From the NCBI GenBank assembly GCA_025618425.1, contig CM046838.1:11755550-11819549 (forward strand): DNA of 64,000 nt, read 5' to 3'. The DNA is from Heliocidaris tuberculata (taxonomy: Eukaryota; Echinodermata; Echinoidea; Camarodonta; Echinometridae). Positions 45,752-56,639 of the stretch are shown in pieces. The position numbers and the translations under genes were made by a program. The first letter of the stretch is position 1; every line of letters starts with the position of its first letter. The notes beneath the pieces were generated by a model, which searched no databases, had not been told where the DNA came from, and saw only the letters and a program-made list of their open reading frames with translations.

Positions 45752-46705
45752 CCATGGACCCTTTATACACAACACATTATTGTTCATGGCCTCCGATAAG
45801 ACCAATATTGTGGTGCCTATACAGATTTGTTTTTCCAACAGGACCCATCAAAATAACTCATATCTTCATGCCAAATTTCCATTTTTTTTGCAAATTATGG
45901 AATTACATGTATCCAAAGTGTTAATGCCATTCATATTGTACGTAGTTAAGAGCTTCAGCTCTTCAATAACACAATATTTGCATTAAAATTTACCTGACCT
46001 TTACCAGTGAGTATCAAAATGGAAGTGCTGGTACAGTCGGTTACTGATATGCCATTGAAATGTTGATTTATGCATTAATATGCATAAATTATGATAAAAT
46101 AGTTTTAAAAGTCAAGGAATATACTCAGAATATCACACCTACCCTTGTCATTTCATTGACATGACCTTATTCATCAGTATGTTACAAATTTGAGGTGCTT
46201 GTATATTCATTTCTTGATATTTCATTGGAAATGTGCATTAGGAATATATATGAATCAATGATAATTTGTTACCATTAAAATATCAATACAATTATTTTGT
46301 GAGTATATCACAGAATATGTGTTGTTTTATGTATCAATTACTAGTAGGATAAATTAACATTAAGAAAAAGCAAAATAAATTTGATGATTTCATCAGATTC
46401 ACCTGGATATGAAAACTTAAGAAACTATACTTTATATATTTCGAGACAAACAACTGAATATGTGTTTGTTTGTTTTTTGTTGTTGTTGTTGTTTTTTTTG
46501 CATGAACTAGCATTTTTAAATAGGGTGCCATTCATCGATTCCGTGGCACCCTATCTAAAATTAACGCTTATAAGACATATGACTCACAAGCAAAAAATTG
46601 TTCTTTTGTAAATTCTGTCCCCCCCAATTTTTTTAACAGACCTAACTAATGTGAAAAATGATGGTCAGTCTTGCATTGTTTTTACCTAACGACTGGGTAC
46701 CTACA
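45230..46705. other. AT-rich sequence with (AT)n microsatellites
   Basis: (TA)n plus T-run at ~45366-45412; (AT)n at ~45688-45750 with two ATATACCATGGACCC copies. 45930-46100 and 46100-46290 share GATATKYCATTG-AAATGT and other words and may be an old duplication. No gene seen. Confidence 0.5.
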
Positions 46706-46713
46706 GCGATAGT

Positions 46714-47078
46714 GGCGCTAATGCACTTTCATATCCAGCCCGCATCTCCAGTTTTAGAAAGTGTACACAGCAATATGCTGTAGCACACCTCTAATATTGC
46801 TTTATTCCGTTCCAAATAATGAAAACCTTCTTTTTTTTTTTTTGCTTGTCAGAGATTTTTGGATTTAAAAAGAGACCCCAGAACGGTGAGGACCCTTTTT
46901 TTTGTTGTTTTTTTTTTTGCTTGTCAGAGATTTGTGAATTTAAAAAGAGACCCCCAAACGATGAGGACCTTCTTTTTTTTTTTTTTTTTTTTTTGCTCAC
47001 AGCACCCCCAGTAACAAAATCGTTCCTAGGGCTCCTGTATGTATAGATGCGGGCTGGATACGAAAGTGCATTAGCGCC
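46714..47078. mobile_element. hAT-like MITE with ~36-bp TIRs and perfect 8-bp TSD
   Basis: The left end GGCGCTAATGCACTTTCATA and the inverse of the right end GGCGCTAATGCACTTTCGTA continue to match through TCCAGCCCGCATCT. GCGATAGT flanks both sides (46706-46713 and 47079-47086). The interior has two copies of a TTGCTTGTCAGAGATTT...GAGGACC module after T-runs. No coding capacity. Confidence 0.95.
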
Positions 47079-47086
47079 GCGATAGT

Positions 47087-49180
47087 GGTCACAAAAAAAA
47101 CTACCCCTAATTTATACTTCTAGGTAATTGTCGGGGGGGGGGGGTAATTACCCTAGCTGAAGGAAGTAGTTGTTCGGGAGGGGTGTATTTTCTGGTAGAA
47201 TTATTGTCTTGGGTGATCCGGGGATGGTCTTATGATGTGACTATCTCCCCAAATAGCATGACTAGAGGAGATTTCTGCCCCTTAATAATTGTTTACCCAT
47301 TTCTGTAGGCCTATATGCCATTGCTGAATGCGTTTTAATTACTACACTTTTAGCTAATGGCTAGGCTGACAGCATTCAAATATGCGGTAATTATTAGTAT
47401 TCATGTTAGAAAATGATCGATTGCTTGGTAAGATGCACTACTTTTTCCCCTTAAGAATTTGGTTCAAATCTTGATTGTCACGACAGAAAATTGAATCGCT
47501 GTTTGAAAAGCTTGAGACTTGCGCCGCTAGCAGCGGATCTTTTTCAGTCTAAGTCTCTTAATTGTCAGTGCCCCAAATTACATTTTACTATATAGCAATC
47601 CATATTCGTTCAATGGGCCGTACTTAGGGTCATTTTCAAACATCTTTTGATCCAAAATGGGGAAAATTCAATTAAACAAAATATATATTCCACCTCCTTC
47701 TCTCCCTCCCTTTACCAGCACTTTTCAAACTGAAAATAAAAACACTTTAAAATACTAATCATAATATTGAAAAAATAATCACTTTCCATAAATTTGGAAA
47801 GGTGCAATACTTGGTACATCATTTTAAGGCTGTATAAGCTTGAAAAGTTTTTCTTTGCACAGCGTGTTTTTACAGGTGTCCAGGAGAGTTTGGGGGATGA
47901 TTTAAGATAATTTCTAAAACAATCTAAATTATGTTTGCAGCATTCTAAATAGGGAAATAGGGCTTGGACAGATTTTGCCACTTAAAACTAGACAGAAACG
48001 CCGATGTGAACTGAAGGCCAAATGTGAAGAATATTAATAATATCAATCAATAGACAGGTAATTTCTGAAGATCTTATAATTTTGATATGATTTTGCCTTT
48101 AGAGAAATGTCATCCGTAAGCTAATTTGTTTAATGTTCACCAACCTACGTATAGTTGTATTCATGTCTCATCCAAATAACTAGCGAAGACACGGATGATC
48201 TCGTAGATGTCAAGTAACGGGAGGAAATGAACAGTGAAATAGTCGAGATTGTTGAATACTAAATCCTTTTTGAAAAAAAAAATACATATAAAGTGTTGAG
48301 TAAATTTTGAAACTTCCTACAAATTGCAAAATACATTAACAATTGGTCCTCGGCTACAACTTCTTGTACAAAAGGTTTATACTAAAAAGTACGTGGCAGC
48401 AAAATTTGATTATTTGTAAGTATAAAGTTTTGAACTTTCTGTCAATGATTAACATCACATCAAAATGTATATGGATTTTCTAAAGGTTTGAGTAAACTGA
48501 AATGGATGACCAGCGCATCATGTATTGATTGTTGATGGTGATAATAATGACCACCATTATCACTGCATGTCATCAGCTAGACCATAATTCATATGTGTCC
48601 TTAAACAAAATGTTTACTCTTAGATTGGGGCAATAAATGAAAAGTTTTATTATTTATTAGGAAGATTGAATACATTTCATATTAACACGCCTACTTTGCT
48701 AGATCGACTTGAGTTCTCTTTCAGAATTGCTCTGATTACCTTGTCATGCTCATGACAGTGCGAAGACGCAAGACCACTGCATGCAGAACGCCATAGTCAT
48801 CGGTCATAGGCACAGGTCTGTACCTGACCAAGGAGTTGACATAGTTCCAAGTTTAATCTCCGGATCATCTATCTATACTATACAAGTTTTGAAACTGTAT
48901 CTCTCCTAGAATGTGCCCTATTCTGTATATTTAAAGTGCCTGTAACTGTATCCACTTTCTCCTCCTCTGTCTATTTCAAGGGAATAATGCGTAAATGGAA
49001 TAATTTCTGCCAAATACAGGCATCACACTAAAAAACTGTACTCATCTTCATCACGTTGATATGTTTTTAGAGAATGTAGATGTATATTGAATAAGGAAAC
49101 TGCTATAAAGTCTAACCCTAAACCCATTATCAGATTTTGTCTTTGCCATCCCCTAATAATGGTTCTTATTTTCATTTTAA
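47087..49180. other. unique-looking AT-rich sequence, no gene seen
   Basis: It lies upstream of the GPCR pseudogene. A short minus-strand frame at 47712-47981 has no recognisable features. A G-run occurs near 47131. Confidence 0.5.
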
Positions 49181-49189
49181 ATGCAGCGA

Positions 49190-50620
49190 ACGCAGCGCGT
49201 ACATGATGATTCCTGGCCACTTCAGTATTGCCAACGGAACAATTAAGATTATTGACAACCTGTCAGCCTGTCATGCCTGTTGGACGACACGATGGAAAGC
49301 ATACAGGAACCTAAGTTTAGTGTAACGTTCTTCTTCTGTCTGGTCTAACTGTCTTCACAGACGCATTGATCTTGGCATTGATCTTGGCATCCCTATATGT
49401 AAAGAAGAAACTGCGAACGTACACCAACTCCTATATACATGTATATCTTGAATAATTATGCACCATTGCGGATTTTGGGGACTTTTGGGACTAGTCGTCA
49501 TGCCACTTCGCTCACTGGTACATCTCTACCACGGGTGGCACTTCAGTGAAGTGTCAAGTATCTGGTTCTTAGGATTTCAGAACTCTAGTATTTTAAGTGT
49601 ATCTGTATGTGGTGTGGTCGTCATTTGCTTGGATCGTTACATAGCCACGTTCTATCCCATCAAACATTTTCAACGGAAAAGTATCCGCAAGGCCACGGTT
49701 TTGAATATCTTTACATGGATTGCGTCATTTGAAACATGGATCATGTTAACTTGTGTTTGGACCCTCATCGAGCCAAATGGCACAGTTTCAGCTATGGGCA
49801 TTTTAAGACCGAACTACAGAGTAACTCAAACGGCAAGCGTATTCGTGTCCATCCTTAGATTTGTTTTACGCATTTATTTTCGGGTGATAGAAATAATTAG
49901 AGAATAAATCACTTGCAGGGGAAAGGGAAAAGAAGTCGCAGGTTACAAATTATCAAACTATCTGTATAGTTCAAAGAAACCCAAAGCAGTGGCGGATCCA
50001 GGGGGGGGGCTCCCCTAGGACCAAAAAGGGGCCCAAAAATGCTGAGGACCGTTGTTTTTTTGGGGGGGTTTTTTGTTTGTTTTTTTTGCTTGTCAGAAAA
50101 TTTTTGAGTTAAAAAGGGGCCCCAAAAGTGCCGAGGACCTTTTTTTTTTTCTTTTGCCTGCTTGTCAGAAAATTTTGTGAATATTGAGCCCCCTCCCTCA
50201 AGAAATCCTGGATCCGCCACTGACCCAAAGGATACCGATAATGGGTTCTCTCAGGTTAATTCTATTGCCGGCATGCCAAAAGGTGCTATAGGTGATGCAA
50301 CAAGAGAAACTATTATATTACAAACTATTTCACTCCCGGCTTTCTAACACTCAGCTCCAACAACCCATCGGGTAAAGAGAAAACGTGATTTGATCACTGG
50401 CAATAAAAGATGGGAACAATCCCAACCCAAATGCAAAATTGAAGACCGTTTGGAGATCAAGAAAAATGGTTCTTTTGAAAATGGTTTGTTCAAGAAACCA
50501 CTTTCAAGAGGTAACTCGATGGATATCATACAGCAACAGTTCGGTTAACCTTTTGGCCTATGCTATGGCTCAACCTCTCATTCGAGACACTGTTGTAGAT
50601 ATTATATGTTGCAAAAGATG
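49190..50620 (+). pseudogene. rhodopsin-family GPCR pseudogene, paralogue of 56640-57986
   Basis: Aligns to the intact gene from TM1 (TCTGTCTGGTCTAACTGTCT near 49336) to the C-tail. TM1-TM2 are frame-broken and TM2 is partly lost. TM2 end to TM5 stays open (49458-49907) and keeps CLDRYIATFYPIKHFQRK. In TM5 about ten residues are missing between RFVL and RIYFRV, followed by a stop. A hAT-like element (49987-50222) sits in intracellular loop 3, TM6 is absent and TM7 reads SVNLLAY instead of the NPxxY motif. The frame then runs into a (TA)n microsatellite. A splice-acceptor-like CATTTTAAATGCAG precedes it near 49185, as in the intact gene. Confidence 0.92.
49987..50222. mobile_element. hAT-like MITE inside the GPCR pseudogene
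   Basis: Left end CAGTGGCGGATCCAGG; right end CCTGGATCCGCCACTG, perfect inverted copies. ACCCAAAG flanks both sides (49979-49986 and 50223-50230). The interior carries two TTGCTTGTCAGAAAATTTT...GAGGACC modules like the element at 46714. Confidence 0.96.
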
Positions 50621-50629
50621 TATATATAG

Positions 50630-50770
<141 letters not shown>

Positions 50771-51640
50771 TAACTCAAAGAAGCGGGGTGGGGTGTGGGG
50801 TGTGGGCTTCAGCCTCTGTCGTATTAGCGTTCTGGTGTTGACGTCGGGAAACGGCTTAACGAACGGATAAGCAACGATTTAGTTGTGTTTTTGTTGAAAA
50901 CTCCAGTTACTTTACCAGACAAACTTAATTGTCTTAAAGCTGTGCAACGTCCATGCAATTCATTTCCATTTTATTTAATCACAACGAGGCTATTCTTCCA
51001 CAGGTCCGACACCAGATTGTCGGTGCCTCGGCGATCTGGCTACCCCATGCATCATGGCCAGGCGCCTTGGAAGGATTCCAGTGTTTTTTGTTTTTTGTTG
51101 GTTTTTTTTTTGTTGGTTTTTTGTTGTTGTTTTTTTTTTTGTTGTTTTGTTTTGTTTTTGTTTTGCTTTTTTTTTTTTTTTTTTTTGTTTGTTGTTGTTG
51201 TTTGTTTGGTTTTTTTTTTTTTTTTTTTTTTTGGGGGGGGAGACACTCTACTTCAAGCGCTTACTACATGCTTACAGCCCTCCCCCTCCCCCCCCCCCCC
51301 CCTCGAACAAGCACATCCCCTTTTCTTACATAATTCTTGATAATTCGAAGGTGCGAGGTGTAGAAATTTTCATTAAAAAAAAGCAATATATGAAGCTCGG
51401 TTATCGCACATTGATAATATTTGGTCACTTATTCGCGACCATGAGGCACTCAGTCAAGACCCCAGGTATAAGGTAAATACAAGAATCTTGGAGAGACACT
51501 TTTGCACGGAATGTATCATAGAGATCCTTTCTTTTTATGTGAAAAATGCTGAATATAATTATGTATCCTATCTATACATGCTATATGAAACATATAAGCT
51601 ATAACCTTGACATTTTATCCAATGAAGTATGATCATCGCC
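50771..51640. other. no gene; T/G-rich and C-rich homopolymer region
   Basis: TTTTGTTGTT low complexity at ~51085-51232, a G-run, then a C-run near 51289-51302. Open frames here are produced by the homopolymers. Confidence 0.6.
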
Positions 51641-51835
51641 TTTTCATGTTTATAAATGGCGTTGAGATAAATTCATTACCATTTAGACATTTAAAATTTT
51701 AGCTTTGCACTATGATGAACATACTAATGAATTTATCCATCGCCATTTATTAAACATGAAATTAACATGTTTAATAAATGACGATGAGATAAATTTATTA
51801 GGATTTAGGCCTTTCAAATTTTAGCTTATAATACT
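51640..51835. repeat. three-arm direct/inverted repeat
   Basis: CATGTTTATAAATGGCGTTG (51648 onward) is followed by its inverse ATCGCCATTTATTAAACATG (~51739-51758) and a third copy CATGTTTAATAAATGACGAT (~51767-51786). Each direct arm continues as GAGATAAATTYATTA. The middle arm can pair with either neighbour. Confidence 0.75.
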
Positions 51836-54395
51836 TAAGATTCGATTTTTTTTTTTGCATGGGCCCTAAAATCGCAAAAGGGCACTTAAGCCACATCTCA
51901 TTCTTGCTGCCCTGAGGCCCTGTCAATTTCAAAATGAAATTAAACATAGTACAGTACGCCTAAATTAGATTTGATAGGACCTGGTTTAATTGTACCTTGA
52001 CTTGGACTAATTACAGGAAAAGTGCAATATGCAGACATTTTGAAAGATGATCGCCATGGGCTCCCTGTGCAGAAATTCAGATGCTCAATATCAAATTTTG
52101 TGTATAACATACTCATCTTTGTTCCGAATTTGTTGCTTTTATCACACACATAAAATAATCAAGATCTTACTTAAAAACTTTACAAATAAGTATGTTTTAG
52201 ACCCTTTTTCAATATTGGGCACCTGTACCAACTATTTTGTGAATTTTAAACGAGGTAATGTTTCCCTGATTACATTTAGAATCATTTTGCACGTATTTTA
52301 CAATTCAATACTTTTATCTCACGTTAATATATGAAATGGACCTCTAATTGAAAAAAATGGGCACCTGGGGCTTTTTTTTACAACTTTGAGGTCAAAATAT
52401 ATAAAATACAATTCAGTTTATTTCATATAACCTAAACTAAGTAAAATATCCCAATCTTAGATTAAGAATGCACGAAAAGATACCCTGTGGCAGACAATTT
52501 TTTAATGGGCACAACGGGCCCCAGGGCCCGAATTCCAGTTGGCTCAATATCCAGTTTTACTTATAAGTTGCATTGAAAATTGATGTATGCTTGAGCAGTA
52601 AACTTACATGACGTATAAAGGAATGTGACAAGAAACGAAGGGTAAAGAAGATAAGAAATCAGGAGAAGAAGAAGGAAATAAAAGTTAAAAAGAAGAATAA
52701 GAAGAAGGAAACAAACTCACGTATTATTCCTCAAACAAGTAATAAGTACATATATATAGTATTTGAGCACAATCTATGATTAGTTATGTATGAACAACAC
52801 GATAAAAACTACTTGCGAAAAATAAACTCAATGGCAATTTCAAAGACCTATTGTACTGCCCATAGAAATCAGGTTCGGATTACGTAATACGCCATTGTAA
52901 TGTTCGCACATTTCTAAAGGTGATAGACAGGGCTATTAAAATTGCCTTCAGTTGATTTTTCGAAAATAGTTTTTATCTGTTGAACATAGTATACAGTCAG
53001 AAATATGATAAGAAGAAGGAAAAGGTGATGAGAAGGAGAAGTAGAAACGTACGAATTAGAAAGTAATAAGAACGAAATATAAAGGGAAAGGAGTATAAGT
53101 TAATACATGTACTTCAATAGTAAAACATAAATGCAAAATCAATGGGCAAAATTAAAGTCATGCAGAGAATTTCTTTGTTTTATTGTATTTACATGTCTGT
53201 TATGTCGTATTGTACTGTACTATTTTTCATGTTTCTTTCTGTAAAGCTGGTGGAAAGCAAATTTCCACGATTTTATGTGGATCAGACTGAATAAAATTAT
53301 CAAATTATATCTACCTGTGTGCCAAATTTGGTGTTTTTATCACAAAATGCACAATTAATTTGCAATGCCGCCCCAGTACATGTCATATCTCCTATTACAC
53401 GGATTATGAAAAAGATAACTTTAAAATGTTTTGCAAAAATATGAACAATTTATGGATCTTTGTTTATTACATTGATAATTTCCTCTTGATGAATTTTAAA
53501 AGCCAGATACTTCAACACATACATTATACACTGGTAAAAAAATGATATGTATCCTCCATAAATTTTGACAGAAAATGCCATCAAAAGCAGGGTGGATTTC
53601 TAATTACACGAAGAATATTTTCTTATAACGAAAATGAAGAAAAACCATGTCTTAAAATTCGATACATATTTAATACCGTGAGAAGTATTGCGACGCATGG
53701 TGACGTATGAATCTTGCTCTTTTAGGTATGCTAAGTCATATGACGATAGATTACCCAGATTTTCAAAATCTGAAGTATTTATACAAATATGAATAATCTA
53801 TTCATCAATACTAGAGTCTATTACATGGATTATTTTCCTCCTATAAATAACTGAAGTTTAATCTTGGTATGATATGGATACTAGGACACATGTATTACGC
53901 GCTTGTTACAAAATTGATTTGTATCCTACGTACATTTTGACGCAAAAAACAGCGGAAAAGAGGGTGAATTTCTCATTATGGAAGTAAGCCTTAACATTGC
54001 GGGTATTAGCTTAATGTGGGTACTTCATCTTCATTTCCATATCAATGGGCAAATCATTCAAAATGTCCGTGCAAACTATTCAAAATGTCCGCGAGCAGGA
54101 AATGTCCATACATTGTGTAGTGAGCTAACGTACGTGCCCAGTCAAGCCTTCCTATAGTTTCGTCATCCGTTATGATTTCTTCGTCTTAATAAATACGTTC
54201 CACTGACACTTCAATTATTTCACTCTTGATTCGGACTTGATTTATTTCTGAGACTTTAATTAAACGAGCGATTGAGACTGATTTATACCAGAGAGCGAAG
54301 TGGTTCCCGCGAAAGAGAACAGAGATTGAAATTGATTTCTTTCGAGAGAACAGATCGAGATGATTGTTAGATTTTGAAAGGACAGTTGTACATAA
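51836..54395. other. AT-rich intergenic sequence, no gene seen
   Basis: Short phrases recur (TTTTTATCACA-AAA near 52136 and 53334; AAGAAGAAGGAAA near 52668 and 52700) but no coding or RNA feature is identifiable. Confidence 0.5.
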
Positions 54396-54799
54396 TTATT
54401 TAGTTATATGACATGAATGTAAGCTAATAATCGTTATCTCGACACGCAATGACTGTAACTGACTGACACTACCTTCAAAATCAAGAGAAAAGACCTTGTT
54501 TGTTTAGTGCAAAATGATTTTCATTACCGGCATGAGACGCAGTACTGTTTGCTGATTTAAAAAAAAAAAAAAAAAAAAGCGGACATTTACACTGTATTAA
54601 TTTTATCGATGACAGTCGCGTGCAGCCTGGACTGTCATGGACAATCTTACCCAATCAGTAGTTGTCATGTACCAACTTCTCTAATTGGTCTCACCGATCT
54701 TGGTTTGAAGCCATAAACTCTCGACATATTCAGAAAATATGTGAGTTTGATCTCCACCTATATAAAGCTCAGACGTTGTTAGGATCGTGGAGTGTTAGG

Positions 54800-54835
54800 G
54801 GGGGGGGGATTTTTCCACTGAATCCGCCACGGGTG
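54800..54835. mobile_element. hAT-like end fragment
   Basis: A G-run then ACTGAATCCGCCACGGGTGG, like the right end of the CAGTGGCGGATCC family; no partner end found. Confidence 0.4.
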
Positions 54836-55882
54836 GAGGAGGGTTAGCGGGATGGGGTGGTGATGTGCCAACCAGCAACCACTTGTCTTTCATAACTTCT
54901 CTTGAGTAAAATATGAATTATATTTTATTGCATGATTTTATTCAATTCAATCATTTTTTATTCATTCAATTTTGGAGCTAGATGAGTAGAATATTTCTCG
55001 AAAGGAACAAAGTAACATCAGTTATTCTGATAGTGAGAATAAATTTAATTGAAATAATTAAGATATTTTCAATGGAAAGAAGCAAAAAATGAATAGATTT
55101 TCTTAAAGGGAAATATTTCATAAATCAACAAAAACAGGCTTATTGATAATAGAACCCATTAAATGCTGTCTTCAAGAAGATATTAAACGACCCTTTAATA
55201 TTTGGAAGGTAATGTCTGATTTGGATATAATGTATCTTGAACAGAAAATTTTCTACGTCTTACTTTTTGCGCTTTCGTCTTAATCTCTCTATGTCTCTCC
55301 TGCTTCCGCCTAATTTCCTTCATATTTTTCCTTTCCTAACATCACATAAATACGTTATGCTACAAAACCATTTGTCGATGAAATGATCTATAAAAACTAT
55401 TACTGAGCTATGACATATGCGAAAGTGTATCCAATTTCCCATGAATCATTATGGCAGAGCCAAGGATGAATTCTGTATATTTTAATAATGTTGAGATGAG
55501 TTGCATGTACCATGAAGTCTGCCCGTCAGAACAGACTGAAACGAGTGATTAGGTTAAACCCACCTATTCCAGTCGAGCGAAAGCAAATAGTGTTCAAGCA
55601 AAATGAGCAAATAAATCGAATTAAGATCTAGGAAAGTGGCCGTTTTAAAGAAGTATTGAATGACATTCTGTGCAGATACTAAAATCGGCAATAGCATTTT
55701 TTCTACGATGGTACCGACTTATTTGTCAACTCTAGATCTGTACCAAATATCACTATAATTTGTGCAACAAATTGTGGTATAAGTTATACTTGAATTGTGC
55801 TATACTTGGGAAAAGAAATAGTTCCAATAATTTTTAGCAAGTTGAAAAGGTTGAAAAGATTGATGGTTTATTTTGCGCTTTA

Positions 55883-55952
55883 AGTCCCCTCCTTCGTTTC
55901 GAACCCAGGTCCTCCCAGTTAGGAGACCACTGCTTTACTACTGGGCTATCAT
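55883..55952 (-). tRNA. tRNA-like sequence, degenerate (pseudogene or SINE head)
   Basis: On the minus strand TAGCCCAGTAGTAAAGC (55948-55932) matches an A-box and GGTTCGAAAC (55905-55896) a B-box, with GGTCTCCTAACTGGGAGG between them as an anticodon-arm-like hairpin. The acceptor and T stems do not pair, so a working tRNA is unlikely. Confidence 0.5.
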
Positions 55953-56587
55953 GTGTCATTAACATGGTTAATATTACAAAACTCTGCGAGTATTAGGCTT
56001 TTGAAAGGTCATACTATACACTTGCCCGTCAGGTGTAATTAGTTACCATGACTATGATGTGATAAGCATGAGAGTGCGCAAAGTGTTTGTAAATCGCGTG
56101 GCACTATATACGTCAAAATTTTTATATCTAGATGGAGAAGGAACGGGAGTAACGTATTATTTACTGATTTTGCCCATAAACGTTAAAACTTGATGAATCC
56201 TTTTAGATGTGACCTTTTATCCAATTAAATCTCTGTTGTGCCATATTTCAAACGTCCAACCATGTCAACCTTTGATAATAGACATGATAGACTTTCGCTC
56301 GGTAGAAATGCATCAGTCTGATATTTCAAATGGCCGAGGAGTGACGGTGTTTTTATGTTTGATTTCACAATTTTAACATGCTGGGTGCAACATTTAAAGT
56401 GTTAGATCCAAAAGATACAACATTTTGAAATCGCTGTCACTCTTAGGCCTTTTAAATGTTTGATTTAAAACTTTGGATTTTACAGTGTGGCCTATTGTTA
56501 AAAACAGAAAGTTTCTTTTCAAAGTGATTCATTGATAAAAAAATATTTTGCAGTTCAAGTTATCCTTTTAAAGGAATTTCTACTTAG

Positions 56588-56611
56588 ATTCTTTTATATT
56601 TTTATATGCAG
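56588..56611 (+). promoter_or_regulatory. candidate 3' splice site before the GPCR start
   Basis: A pyrimidine-rich stretch ends TTTTTATATGCAG at 56611, 28 nt before the ATG. The pseudogene has a comparable TTTTCATTTTAAATGCAG before its start region. Both suggest a 5' UTR intron with a single coding exon. Confidence 0.55.
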
Positions 56612-56639
56612 AACTTACATCCAGCATATTTATGTAATC

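Larger units (their letters stand above)
54400..56510. repeat. GPCR 5'-flank block, first copy
   Basis: Shares long diverged matches with 59640-63813 in the same order: CATTACCGGCATGAGACGCA (54516, 59769), CTCTAATTGGTCTCA and GAAGCCAT (~54680, 59898), GTTGAGATGA...CCCACCTATTC (55490, 61212), CCAACCATGTCAACC/CCAACCATACCAACC (56260, 62812) and GGCCGAGGAG-GAC (56333, 63631). An ancient segmental duplication. Confidence 0.85.

Noticed and set aside
50885..51476. Several overlapping frames of 126-151 codons
   Set aside because: Made of Phe/Val/Pro runs from T, TG and C homopolymers; not a protein.
56532..56639. Upstream in-frame extension of the GPCR (36 residues)
   Set aside because: Hydrophobic/aromatic AT-rich sequence before a splice-acceptor-like site; the later ATG gives a typical glycosylated N-terminus. 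A signal peptide cannot be fully excluded.
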